Origin: Chloroflexota bacterium
GTDB taxonomy: Bacteria; Chloroflexota; Dehalococcoidia; Lucifugimonadales; JADFKI01
Length of the DNA stretch: 7,496 nt
Assembly: GCA_024648655.1 (NCBI GenBank)
Contig: JAGGDZ010000040.1
Coordinates: forward strand, 1 to 7,496
Direction: 5' to 3'
In this document: positions 1 to 7,074 of the stretch, piece after piece
Layout of the letters: every line of letters begins with the position of its first letter
Numbering within the stretch: the stretch's first letter is position 1
Translations under genes and position numbers: made by a program
Notes under the pieces: model-generated
The model's input: only the letters and a program-made list of their open reading frames with translations
What the model was told of the DNA's origin: nothing
Databases searched by the model: none

Positions 1-741
1 CTCGTTATGACGGCGGTCGTGGGCTTGCAAGCGCTGCTGTTCCAGGATGGCGGGCTGGTAGTGCTCGGCATCAATCTGCTGAACATGTCGATTGTCAGTG
101 TACTCGCAGGGTATGGCGCGTACTGGGTCTTCCGCCGGCTTGGCTCAACTTTCAAGCACCTCATGGTAGGAGCGTTCATCGCAGCGTGGCTTTCGATCGT
201 CGTGTCTGCGGCATCCACCGCATTGATGCTCGGAATGAGTGGCACAACCCCGCTTACGCTCGCCCTGCCCGCAATGATTGGTGTTCACATGCTAATCGGG
301 GTAGGCGAGGCGCTGATAACTGTGTTCGCGCTGTCATTCATTCGAGCGGCGCGCCCCGCTCTCTTGCCTTTGCCCGCAAAAGCGACAGTATCGGATACGC
401 TCGACGCACAGACTGCATCTTCTGCAGATAGAGGAATGGGAGCGCGCTGGTGGGTCGTCGGCTATATCGTCGCCGTGGCCGTTACGCTGCTCGCGCCGCT
501 TGCATCAGGCTCTCCTGACGGATTGGAGCGCGTCGCAGAGGACGCGGGATTCATCGATCGCGCGCAGGACGCACCTTATGCCATAATAGCGGACTATGTG
601 GTGCCTGGCATTCAGAATGAAGGTCTTGCGACGATTTTTGCCGGCGTCATTGGAGTAACGATCATATATGCCCTGGTTGCAGGCGCGATGTACGCCTTGT
701 ATTCGTTGTTCCGAAGGCGTGGAACCCTAGCACACGAATAA
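1..741 (+). CDS. cbiM: Cobalt/nickel ECF transporter substrate-binding membrane subunit CbiM with C-terminal CbiN-like PDGLE module (5' partial)
   Basis: This is the integral membrane metal-capture component of a CbiMNQO-type importer for Co2+ or Ni2+. The frame is open to base 1, and the first residues (LVMTAVVGLQALLFQDGG) match the middle of CbiM proteins. The ATG at 7 is therefore internal, and roughly the first 80-90 residues, including the metal-binding N-terminus, lie outside the window. In the 246 visible residues I see the family motif HMLIGVGEALIT at about 96-107 and hydrophobic segments near 17-45, 58-80, 90-115, 150-168 and 208-235. A loop rich in Ala/Ser/Thr (about 120-146) leads into the SPDGLERVAEDAGF motif (171-184) of the CbiN-like PDGLE domain, followed by a last membrane helix. 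The architecture is thus a CbiM-CbiN-like fusion, and no separate cbiN follows. cbiQ starts 45 bases downstream. The cobalt versus nickel choice cannot be read because the N-terminus is missing. Confidence 0.93.
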   Translation, partial: LVMTAVVGLQALLFQDGGLVVLGINLLNMSIVSVLAGYGAYWVFRRLGSTFKHLMVGAFIAAWLSIVVSAASTALMLGMSGTTPLTLALPAMIGVHMLIGVGEALITVFALSFIRAARPALLPLPAKATVSDTLDAQTASSADRGMGARWWVVGYIVAVAVTLLAPLASGSPDGLERVAEDAGFIDRAQDAPYAIIADYVVPGIQNEGLATIFAGVIGVTIIYALVAGAMYALYSLFRRRGTLAHE

Positions 742-786
742 TCAGAAGACTTCACCCCCATCTAGGGGAGGCACTTCGAACTTTAG

Positions 787-1587
787 ATGACGACTGCCGC
801 CGGATTTCTCGACCGCTACCTCGAAGGCGGAAGCTGGTTTCACAGGGCAGATGCGCGCATCAAGCTCCTGATGGCGCTGGGCTTCATATTTGCCACGACC
901 TCTATACCGCCCGGCAAGTGGTCCGGCTTTGCGATGATGATGGCCCTGGTGTGGATTGCGGCAGGCGTGTCTCGCGTGGGACTGGTGCGTGTATTCTTGC
1001 GCTCGCTGGTAGCGATACCTTTCATCCTGATCGCGCTGCCTACCGTGTTCACAAAGCCCGGCGCGCTACTGTTTGAGCTTAATCTCGCCCTATTTGCGCT
1101 GACTGGAACACAGGAAGGGCTGGACTTCTTCATAAGCGTGCTGCTGAAGTCGTGGACATCAGTGACAGCGGCTGTCGTGCTGACCGCCACCACGCCACCG
1201 TTGCGCCTTCTAGGTGCGCTGCGCTCACTTCGCATTCCGGCAGTTCTGGTCGCTATCGTGATGCTGATGTATCGCTACCTGTTCGTGCTGATGGAGGAGG
1301 CGCAGAGCATGATGCGCGCCCGCGCCGCAAGGAGCGCGGCAATCGGGCGCAAGTCGGGCGGTTCGATCGTTTGGCGCGCAAAGTCTGCCGGAGGCATGGC
1401 AGGCTCGCTGTTCATCCGCACACTCGACCGCAGCGAGCGTATATACATGGCAATGGTCGCTAGAGGCTATGATGGAACGCTGCGGCAGGCGGGCGCAGTT
1501 CCGCTGAGGCGCGACGCAATGGTGGCGCTTGCCGTAGCGCTGTGCGTATTCGCCTCCGTAGCTGTTGCCGCAAGGACGGTACTGTAG
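787..1587 (+). CDS. cbiQ: Cobalt/nickel ECF transporter transmembrane coupling subunit CbiQ
   Basis: This 266-residue protein is the membrane-spanning T component that couples ATP hydrolysis by CbiO to metal movement through CbiM. The N-terminal part (LDRY, then ADARIKLLMAL at 21-31) is typical of the family. Hydrophobic segments lie near 26-40, 48-60, 70-87, 112-135, 151-168 and 244-262. The two cytoplasmic coupling motifs that contact the ATPase are visible as MMRARAARS (175-183) and RSERIYMAMVARGYDG (215-230). Length is normal for CbiQ. An in-frame TAG (784-786) directly precedes the ATG, so no upstream start is possible. The purine-rich AGGGGAGG at 764-771 is 15 bases from the start, slightly far for a Shine-Dalgarno site. 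The stop codon is directly followed by the cbiO ATG, which indicates translational coupling within one operon. Confidence 0.95.
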   Translation: MTTAAGFLDRYLEGGSWFHRADARIKLLMALGFIFATTSIPPGKWSGFAMMMALVWIAAGVSRVGLVRVFLRSLVAIPFILIALPTVFTKPGALLFELNLALFALTGTQEGLDFFISVLLKSWTSVTAAVVLTATTPPLRLLGALRSLRIPAVLVAIVMLMYRYLFVLMEEAQSMMRARAARSAAIGRKSGGSIVWRAKSAGGMAGSLFIRTLDRSERIYMAMVARGYDGTLRQAGAVPLRRDAMVALAVALCVFASVAVAARTVL

Positions 1588-2328
1588 ATGGCAAGCCGGA
1601 ACGGACATCACCCGGCAGTATCGGTGAACAGTCTGGAGTTCTCATATCCCGACGGGCGCCCCGCGCTGGAGGGCGTCGATCTTTCTATACAGCCCGGCGA
1701 GAAGGTGGCGATACTTGGTCCGAACGGGGCCGGCAAGTCAACGTTGCTGCTGCACCTCAATGGTTTGCTGCACGCAGGAAGCGGCGGTGTAGCCATAATG
1801 GGCCGCGAAGTTCGAGAGGGTGACAAGCGCGGACTGCAGGAGATACGCGCGTTGGTGGGCGTGGTCTTTCAGGACCCGGACGACCAACTCTTTTCGCCAA
1901 GCGTCCGTGATGATGTTGCATTCGGGCCCATATACATGGGCTTGCCCGGCAATGAAGTCGAGGCGCGTGTAAGAGATGCGCTCGCGCAGGTCGGGCTGGA
2001 CGGCTACGAAGATAGGATGCCGTTTCACTTGAGCGGTGGCGAGAAGAAGCGCGCGGCAATCGCGTCCGTGCTTTCAATGCGACCGGAGATACTCGCGCTC
2101 GACGAGCCGTCCGCCGGACTGGACCCGCGGGCGCGCCGTGGACTCATTCGGATGCTCGACCGATTGGAGCAAACCATCCTCGTTACCACTCACGACATGC
2201 ACATGGTGAAAGAGATATTTAATCGCTCGGTCATCATGGACGGCGGCAAGGTAGTAGCGGACTCGTCCACGCATGAAATCCTGTCGGACGAGCGGCTGCT
2301 CGAAAAGCACGGACTGGAATTACCTTAA
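1588..2328 (+). CDS. cbiO: Cobalt/nickel ECF transporter ATP-binding subunit CbiO
   Basis: This 246-residue cytoplasmic ABC ATPase energises the CbiMQ complex. All nucleotide-binding motifs are intact: Walker A GPNGAGKST (44-52), Q-loop in VFQDPDDQLF (93-102), signature LSGGEKKRAAIA (148-159), Walker B and D-loop in LALDEPSAGLDP (169-180), and H-loop His202 in TTHD. The DPDDQLF form of the Q-loop is characteristic of ECF-type ATPases such as CbiO/EcfA. The ATG follows the cbiQ stop with no gap. AAGGA at 1572-1576, inside the end of cbiQ, can serve as ribosome binding site. A single ATPase gene is present, as usual for dedicated metal importers (vitamin ECF systems generally have two). It is the last gene of the operon, followed by 268 bases of non-coding DNA. 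Confidence 0.96.
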   Translation: MASRNGHHPAVSVNSLEFSYPDGRPALEGVDLSIQPGEKVAILGPNGAGKSTLLLHLNGLLHAGSGGVAIMGREVREGDKRGLQEIRALVGVVFQDPDDQLFSPSVRDDVAFGPIYMGLPGNEVEARVRDALAQVGLDGYEDRMPFHLSGGEKKRAAIASVLSMRPEILALDEPSAGLDPRARRGLIRMLDRLEQTILVTTHDMHMVKEIFNRSVIMDGGKVVADSSTHEILSDERLLEKHGLELP

Positions 2329-2384
2329 GCGTCGTCTGCGCGAATGCAGGCTGTTGTTCCGGAGCACACCCGCAAGCGCGACGA

Positions 2385-2399
2385 GCGGCGCACCGCCGC
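2385..2399 (+). other. GC-only hairpin after the cbiMQO operon
   Basis: GCGGCG (2385-2390) and CGCCGC (2394-2399) form a perfect 6-bp stem around a CAC loop, about 57 bases after the cbiO stop. No run of T follows, so it is not a canonical intrinsic terminator. It may be a pause or processing structure, or simply chance in GC-rich DNA. Confidence 0.3.
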
Positions 2400-2406
2400 C
2401 GACCAT

Positions 2407-2458
2407 GTTGCTCGATAGTTGAAGCAAGGCTGCGCCCTTCTCGCACCGAGTGAGCAAC
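2407..2458. repeat. 7-bp inverted repeat in the cbiO to Asp-box gene spacer
   Basis: GTTGCTC (2407-2413) is repeated inverted as GAGCAAC (2452-2458), with 38 bases between the arms. It lies between the end of the transporter operon and the promoter of the Asp-box gene. It could be a long-loop RNA structure or an operator, but nothing else in the sequence decides this. Confidence 0.25.
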
Positions 2459-2532
2459 GCCAAAGAAATAAGATTCCTTGCACTAACCGTGTACAGACTT
2501 TCTGCTTACATAACTTGCAATAATACTCCGAT

Positions 2533-2561
2533 GTGCCGTTCGCGGCAGTTCGCGCTATAAT
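2533..2561 (+). promoter_or_regulatory. Sigma-70-like promoter for the Asp-box protein gene
   Basis: A perfect -10 hexamer TATAAT lies at 2556-2561. The -35 position at 17-base spacing (2533-2538, GTGCCG) matches TTGACA in only three positions, so recognition rests mainly on the -10. Transcription would begin near 2568, giving a leader of roughly 29 bases. The stretch just upstream (2461-2530) is clearly more AT-rich than the flanking genes, as expected at a promoter. It indicates that the large gene downstream is transcribed independently of cbiMQO. Confidence 0.6.
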
Positions 2562-2583
2562 GCCTCTGATTACGAACCCAAAA

Positions 2584-2594
2584 GAGGTGTGAGG
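2584..2594 (+). promoter_or_regulatory. Ribosome binding site of the Asp-box protein gene
   Basis: GAGGT (2584-2588) lies 8 bases before the ATG at 2597, with a second GAGG at 2591-2594 too close to be optimal. The same AGAGGTG core precedes the acetyltransferase gene on the other strand. An in-frame TGA at 2567-2569 and the absence of any start codon between it and 2597 fix this start. Confidence 0.75.
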
Positions 2595-2596
2595 AT

Positions 2597-5500
2597 ATGA
2601 CGCTTCAGAGCCGAGCCAATGACATTGACCCTAAGATGCTGAACGCAGTGAAGTGGCGCTGCATCGGTCCACCACGCGGCGGTCGCGTGGTCGCGGTCGC
2701 GGGTGATCCGGTTGACCCCGGCATTTTCTACTTTGGCGCATGCGCCGGCGGCGTATGGAAGACCTACGACGGCGGCACGTACTGGGAGAATGTGTCGGAC
2801 GGCTACTTCAAGACTGCATCCGTCGGCGCGATCGCCGTGTCAGACTCCGAACCAAGCGTCGTGTACGCCGGCATGGGCGAGGCAACCATCCGCCTCGACG
2901 TGACGCACGGCGACGGCGTGTACAGGTCAAACGACGGCGGCCACTCGTGGGTCCACGTCGGGCTTGAGGACACTCGGCATATCTCCAGCCTCCGCATTCA
3001 CCCCACAAACCCGGACATTGTATTCGTAGCCGCCCTCGGCCATGCTTTCGGCCCCAACGAACAACGCGGCGTCTTCCGCTCCACCGATGGCGGCAAGAAC
3101 TGGGAGCGCGTCCTCTACAAGAGCGAGAACGCCGGCGCCGGTGACCTCAGCATCGATCCCTCAAACCCAAACTTTCTGTTCGCCTCCATCTGGCAGGTGC
3201 GCCGTAACTTCTGGAATCTCAGCAGCGGGGGGCCAGATAGTGGCATCTGGCGCAGCAGGGACGGCGGCGACACTTGGGAGGACGTGTCGAACAACCCAGG
3301 CTTGCCGAACCTTCCTTTCGGCAAGATTGGAGTGGCAATATCCCCCGCTAAATCGGGACGCATCTACGCCACGATAGAGGCACACGAGCCTGGTGTTTAC
3401 CGCTCTGATGACTACGGCGACACATGGGAACTCGTCTCAGACAACCGTGACCTTCAAGGGCGTCCGTGGTACTATCAGCATATCTTCGCAGACCCGCAGG
3501 ACGCTGACACGGCATGGGTGCTGAACTACGGTGCGTGGAAGTCCGTTGACGGCGGCAGAACATGGACTGAGGTGAACACCCCACACGGGGATAACCACGA
3601 TCTCTGGATAGACCCACGTAACCCCCGCCGCCTCATCGAAGGCAACGACGGCGGCGCCTGCGTCAGCTACAATGACGGCGAGACCTTTTCCACCATCTAC
3701 AACCAGATGACATCGCAGTTCTATCATGTGACCACTGACACGCAATTCCCTTACCGCGTCTATGGCACACAGCAAGACAACAGCGCAATCAGCGTACCTT
3801 CGCGCTCGCACAAGGGCGCGATACCGTGGGGCGACTGCTATACGACCGGCAGCTCCGAAAGCGGATACATCGTTGTTGACCCGACCAACCCGAACATCGT
3901 CATCTCAGGAGCGATAGGCTCTTCGCCGGGCGGCGGCGGCAACATGCTGCGCTACGATCACTCGACCGGGCAGGTTCGGATAATCACCGTCTGGCCCGAG
4001 TTGAACACCGGCTACGGCCCCGTTGACGCACGATACAGGTTCCAGTGGACATACCCGATACAATTCTCACCCCACGACTCGGGCATCCTCTACGCGGCGG
4101 GAAATGTCGTATTCCGCTCAACCGACCAGGGAGAAAGTTGGGATCCAATCAGCCCTGATCTCACGCGCAACGACCCCGACAAGCTCCAGCCCTCCGGCGG
4201 CGAAATCACCGGAGACGCATCCGGAGCAGAGACCTATTGTACGGTCTTCTCATTCCTCGAATCGCCCCACGAAAAGGATGTTTTCTGGGCAGGCTCGGAC
4301 GACGGCTTAGTTCACATCTCACAAGACGGCGGCGCCAACTGGCAGAACATCACGCCGCCTGAGCTTGAAGAGTGGACCCGCGTGGACATGATCGAAGTTT
4401 CCCCGCATGATCCGGCAACGGCATACCTAGCCGGCACGCGCTACAAGTTCGATGACAACAGGCCCTTTCTGTTCAAGACTGCCGACTACGGCGCGACATG
4501 GCGTTCCATCACCGGCGACTTGCCGCAAGATGACTTCACACGCTGCATCCGCGAAGACACAGAGCGGCAGGGTCTCCTGTACGTCGGTACTGAGACCAGC
4601 ATCTATGTGTCGTTTAACGATGGTGAGACCTGGCACTCGATGCGCGGCAACCTGCCTGTTGTTCCTGTGTACGACCTCGCCATCAAGGACGACGACCTTG
4701 TAGCGGCAACTCATGGGCGCTCATTCTGGATTTTGGACGGCATCAGCCAGCTCAGGCAGGTGTCAGGCGAGTTCGCAGACGAGGACATGTATCTGGTCAA
4801 GCCGCCCATGAAGATTCGCCTTGCTGCACCTTTCCGAGGGCGCAACGGCAGCGCATCTAAGAACTACCAGCTTGCGCTCGGCGCGGCGGTCGCATTTATC
4901 GACACGAAAGGGGAATACGATGAGGTAAACAGGAAGATGCTGGATGCAGGCGAAAACGAACCCGGCGGCGTCCGTGTCTGGTACTGGCTGAAGGACAAGC
5001 CTGAATGCGAAGTGACGCTCACCTTCTTGGACTCGAATGGCGAGGAAATCAAGGCATATTCCAGCAAGAAAGTGGACGATGACGATGATTCGGGCGATCC
5101 GCGCGTTCCGGCCGAGTCGGGCATGAATCTCTTCGATTGGGACATGCGCTATCCGGGCGCGCACACGGTACCCGACGACAAGACCACTGAAGGCGTTGGC
5201 CGCGGTCCGCTCGCGCCCCCAGGCTCGTATCAGGTCAAGCTTACTGTCGGCGATCAGTCACAGATCCAAACCTTCGAGATGGTCAAGGACCCTCGCGTGG
5301 ATACGACTCAGAAGGACTTTGACGCGCAGTTCGAGCTTCTACTGCGTATCCGCGACAAGCTCTCGGAGACGCACGACAACATCAACAAGATACGCAGTAC
5401 GCGCTCGCAAGTCAGCGAGTGGGCGACTCGCGCGGAAGGAACGGCGGCTCAAGATGCTGTCTCTGACGCAGCCGACGCATTGAAGGCAAAACTGGAAGAG

Positions 5501-5779
5501 ATAGAAGCCACGTTGATACAGACGGAATACAAAGGAGCGCGGGATAGGCTGCACATGCCGATCAAGCTGAACGCAAAGCTGGCAGGGCTGACACCCGTTG
5601 TGTCCGCCGGCGACTATCGCCCGCCCCAGCAGGCGTATGCTGTCTTCGACCATTACACTGAACTACTGGACTCTCAGTTCACCGCGTTGCAAAGCGTTCT
5701 CGACGGGGACCTCGACGAATTCCAGAACCTGCTTGCCGAGCTGGAGATACCTGCGATTGTCCCTAGAGCGGAGGCGTAA
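2597..5779 (+). CDS. Large Asp-box (BNR/sortilin-like) beta-propeller protein without signal peptide
   Basis: This 1060-residue protein belongs to the VPS10/sortilin-like, glycosyl-hydrolase-BNR-repeat family. No enzymatic or binding role is established for such members. I count eleven Asp-box motifs (S/T-x-D-x-G-x-T/S-W or close variants) at about residues 56, 111, 162, 220, 270, 316, 357, 508, 575, 628 and 672, arguing for one or two beta-propellers over residues 15-715. Family landmarks include HGDNHDLWIDP (330-340), GTQQDNSAIS (390-399) and ATHGRSFWILDG (704-715). After the propeller comes a beta-rich region with a poly-Asp linker (KKVDDDDDSGD, 824-834), the NLFDWDMRYPGA motif (844-855), an LAPPGSYQVKLTV Fn3-like strand pair (872-884) and a charged helical region (about 903-980) of coiled-coil character. 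Many relatives are exported, but here the N-terminus (MTLQSRANDIDPKML) has no hydrophobic segment and cannot be extended upstream, so the protein is predicted to be cytoplasmic. Confidence 0.9.
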   Translation: MTLQSRANDIDPKMLNAVKWRCIGPPRGGRVVAVAGDPVDPGIFYFGACAGGVWKTYDGGTYWENVSDGYFKTASVGAIAVSDSEPSVVYAGMGEATIRLDVTHGDGVYRSNDGGHSWVHVGLEDTRHISSLRIHPTNPDIVFVAALGHAFGPNEQRGVFRSTDGGKNWERVLYKSENAGAGDLSIDPSNPNFLFASIWQVRRNFWNLSSGGPDSGIWRSRDGGDTWEDVSNNPGLPNLPFGKIGVAISPAKSGRIYATIEAHEPGVYRSDDYGDTWELVSDNRDLQGRPWYYQHIFADPQDADTAWVLNYGAWKSVDGGRTWTEVNTPHGDNHDLWIDPRNPRRLIEGNDGGACVSYNDGETFSTIYNQMTSQFYHVTTDTQFPYRVYGTQQDNSAISVPSRSHKGAIPWGDCYTTGSSESGYIVVDPTNPNIVISGAIGSSPGGGGNMLRYDHSTGQVRIITVWPELNTGYGPVDARYRFQWTYPIQFSPHDSGILYAAGNVVFRSTDQGESWDPISPDLTRNDPDKLQPSGGEITGDASGAETYCTVFSFLESPHEKDVFWAGSDDGLVHISQDGGANWQNITPPELEEWTRVDMIEVSPHDPATAYLAGTRYKFDDNRPFLFKTADYGATWRSITGDLPQDDFTRCIREDTERQGLLYVGTETSIYVSFNDGETWHSMRGNLPVVPVYDLAIKDDDLVAATHGRSFWILDGISQLRQVSGEFADEDMYLVKPPMKIRLAAPFRGRNGSASKNYQLALGAAVAFIDTKGEYDEVNRKMLDAGENEPGGVRVWYWLKDKPECEVTLTFLDSNGEEIKAYSSKKVDDDDDSGDPRVPAESGMNLFDWDMRYPGAHTVPDDKTTEGVGRGPLAPPGSYQVKLTVGDQSQIQTFEMVKDPRVDTTQKDFDAQFELLLRIRDKLSETHDNINKIRSTRSQVSEWATRAEGTAAQDAVSDAADALKAKLEEIEATLIQTEYKGARDRLHMPIKLNAKLAGLTPVVSAGDYRPPQQAYAVFDHYTELLDSQFTALQSVLDGDLDEFQNLLAELEIPAIVPRAEA

Positions 5780-5781
5780 GC

Positions 5782-5843
5782 AGTGGCCGGCAGGAGGACA
5801 CTCAAGCCAACTCAAGCCGACGAGTTCCCACCTGCCGGCCGCT
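5782..5843. terminator. Inverted repeat between convergent genes, possible bidirectional terminator
   Basis: GGCCGGCAGG (5785-5794) and CCTGCCGGCC (5831-5840) are perfect complements, and the stem extends outward to 5782/5843 with one T-G position. The loop is 36 bases long and no T-run follows, so it is not a textbook intrinsic terminator. Its place, starting just after the Asp-box gene stop and reaching into the last codons of the acetyltransferase gene, suits a shared transcription end or an RNA-stabilising stem for both transcripts. Confidence 0.45.
5800..5818. repeat. Tandem direct repeat ACTCAAGCC, period 10
   Basis: ACTCAAGCC occurs at 5800-5808 and again at 5810-5818, inside the loop of the inverted repeat and across the stop codon of the acetyltransferase gene. 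A degenerate further copy, GCTCAAGTC, follows at 5841-5849. It may be slippage-derived and probably has no coding significance beyond the last residues of the acetyltransferase. Confidence 0.6.
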
Positions 5844-6767
5844 CAAGTCGAGTGGCTTTCCTTCGCTTGCTTGCGTTAAGCTTATGGACTCGAACATAGA
5901 GCGCTTCTCCTCGTCTTCCGCGGAGACATCCGCATACACACGAGCGGCGCCATATTCTACGCCCCAGCGAATCGCCGCCTGAATCAGGGCTTGCCACGTG
6001 CCGACGTGGTCGCCGTGCGTGAATCCGTCCACGCGGCATTCCCCTTTACCATCGAGCCGCGCCGTTGACAGCCCCACAACATGCCCGATGTTTGTGCCGG
6101 CGCAGAACCAAGCGCCGCGCCCATCGTTGGCGATGGCAGCATATCGACGGTACAATCCCAGGCATGAATCTTGCACCGCGTACCGAGTGGACATCATCCC
6201 CGCATTAAAATCCAGCACCTGCCAGTTATGCGGCAACGCCAACAGTGGGATCATCGGGGCGCGCGCGGCGGGCGATGGAAGCTTAATCTGCACAGTCTCG
6301 CCGCGGATACCGCGAAAGTAGTCCACGAAGAATTCCTCAGGTGATTCCCCGTTCAACACATTCACCATCAGATTCGCCCCCGCCAACTTGCGCCACCCCA
6401 GACGATAGTAGATTCTGGCGGCGGCGGGATTCACCGTGCCGAGAAACAGCGCCTGCCCTCCGCGCGCCCTGAAATCACCCAGTGCCTCCTGCGTAAGTGT
6501 GGTAGCTATACCTAAGCGCCGCGCTTTCGGACTGGTCGCCACCTCACCTAACCCACCAAGGCTCGGCATGCTATCCGAGGAAGCTACTAGGCACGCGCCC
6601 GCTAATTTACCTCTCAATCTGTGGATATAGACCTTTATTCGGGAGTGAGGTGCTTCATCCCCCAACAATGCCTCACATGTCAGGTCGATGCCATCCTCGA
6701 ATATTGGCAGCCAGAGCTCCATCAATTCGTCCACAAGTGTGGGGGCTAAAGGTGCTTCATATCTCAT
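5802..6767 (-). CDS. GNAT-family N-acetyltransferase, tandem GNAT-like domains
   Basis: This 321-residue predicted cytoplasmic protein should transfer an acetyl group from acetyl-CoA to an unknown acceptor. The first domain (about 5-140) carries the acetyl-CoA loop in VATSPKARRLGIATTL (76-91, R-x-x-G-x-A) and the later NPAAARIYYRLGW segment (113-125). The second half (about 180-300) repeats the fold pattern, with strand GHVVGLSTARL (228-238), VDGFTHGDHVGTW (246-258) and RVYADVSAEDEEKRSMFES (276-294). It lacks the R-x-x-G-x-G/A loop and is probably non-catalytic. The frame is open up to 6995, but I chose the ATG at 6767 because an excellent AGAGGTG site lies 5 bases upstream and because the longer reading would run through transposon remnants. 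It converges on the Asp-box gene with 22 bases between the stops. The substrate cannot be inferred. Confidence 0.85.
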   Translation of the reverse strand: MRYEAPLAPTLVDELMELWLPIFEDGIDLTCEALLGDEAPHSRIKVYIHRLRGKLAGACLVASSDSMPSLGGLGEVATSPKARRLGIATTLTQEALGDFRARGGQALFLGTVNPAAARIYYRLGWRKLAGANLMVNVLNGESPEEFFVDYFRGIRGETVQIKLPSPAARAPMIPLLALPHNWQVLDFNAGMMSTRYAVQDSCLGLYRRYAAIANDGRGAWFCAGTNIGHVVGLSTARLDGKGECRVDGFTHGDHVGTWQALIQAAIRWGVEYGAARVYADVSAEDEEKRSMFESISLTQASEGKPLDLSGRQVGTRRLELA

Positions 6768-6772
6768 TCTGA

Positions 6773-6779
6773 CACCTCT
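6773..6779 (-). promoter_or_regulatory. Ribosome binding site deciding the acetyltransferase start
   Basis: On the minus strand the sequence reads AGAGGTG, then five bases, then ATG at 6767. Its strength and spacing exclude the longer open frame starting at 6995. The same AGAGGTG core precedes the Asp-box gene. Confidence 0.75.
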
Positions 6780-6799
6780 GGAAATTAAATTCTGTAACC

Positions 6800-6831
6800 G
6801 TCCCAAAGTTGGTGGGACTTTTGGTGGGACT
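6800..6831. repeat. Short hairpin and 12-bp-period direct repeat at the edge of the transposon debris
   Basis: TTGGTGGGACT occurs at 6809-6819 and again at 6821-6831. GTCCCA (6800-6805) is the complement of TGGGAC (6813-6818), giving a 6-bp stem with a 7-base loop. AGTCCCA appears again at 6890-6896, just before the zinc-ribbon transposase fragment. The cluster lies between the acetyltransferase start and that fragment, and may be the terminal or subterminal repeat of the older insertion sequence. Confidence 0.5.
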
Positions 6832-6899
6832 AAGGAAACGGCTCCGAATCCTGATAAGATTTTGGGAACACACCTGATGCCTGTCAGGAGTCCCAGTCG

Positions 6900-7049
6900 A
6901 TGCCAAGGGTACGATTCACGCTGCCGGAGGTCAAGCAGCCGGACACTCGCCCACCATCGTGTCCGCACTGCGCGGGAGTCGCATTTCACAAGCACGATCG
7001 CCTACAGAAGAGGATAAAAAATCTGTATATCAAGCGCGCTAAGAGGTAA
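6900..7049 (+). pseudogene. N-terminal zinc-ribbon fragment of an insertion-sequence transposase
   Basis: An ATG at 6900 opens 49 codons ending at TAA 7047-7049. The peptide starts MPRVRFTLPEVKQPDTRPPS and continues with CPHCAGVAFHKH and a basic tail, RLQKRIKNLYIKRAKR. A CxxC knuckle (Cys21, Cys24) followed by His30 and His32 and a basic tail is the usual opening of zinc-ribbon DDE transposases, which then have a second CxxC. Here the second CxxC and the whole catalytic domain are missing. The reading frame stops 8 bases before the left end of an IS256-like element, so the later insertion or a deletion probably removed the rest. The exact IS family is not determined. A stand-alone small zinc-ribbon protein is possible but less likely, as no good ribosome binding site precedes the ATG. 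Confidence 0.6.
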
Positions 7050-7074
7050 CCTCAAAAGGTGTGTAAATAGGTCA

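Noticed and set aside
756..768. CCCC/GGGG hairpin upstream of cbiQ that could hide the ribosome binding site
   Set aside because: Only a 4-bp stem with a 5-base loop, and nothing else suggests regulation at this internal operon junction.
1..786. Cobalamin or nickel riboswitch for the transporter operon
   Set aside because: Such an element would lie upstream of cbiM, outside the window. Nothing in the visible spacers resembles one.
840..1235. Long minus-strand open frame inside cbiQ
   Set aside because: It lies fully within a well-supported gene, its composition follows the complement of cbiQ codons, and it shows no motif.
2234..2446. Minus-strand open frame overlapping the end of cbiO
   Set aside because: It is low-complexity and Arg/Ala-rich, lacks a recognisable domain or ribosome binding site, and overlaps an intact cbiO, so it is a shadow of GC-rich coding DNA.
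2560..2592. Mini-ORF of ten codons (MPLITNPKEV) ahead of the Asp-box gene
   Set aside because: Its ATG overlaps the TATAAT box and would lie upstream of the expected transcription start, so it cannot be translated from that promoter.
6768..6995. N-terminal extension of the acetyltransferase to a start at 6995
   Set aside because: The extension is only an absence of stops through transposon-derived sequence. A strong ribosome binding site sits 5 bases before the ATG at 6767, and the family-like sequence begins there.
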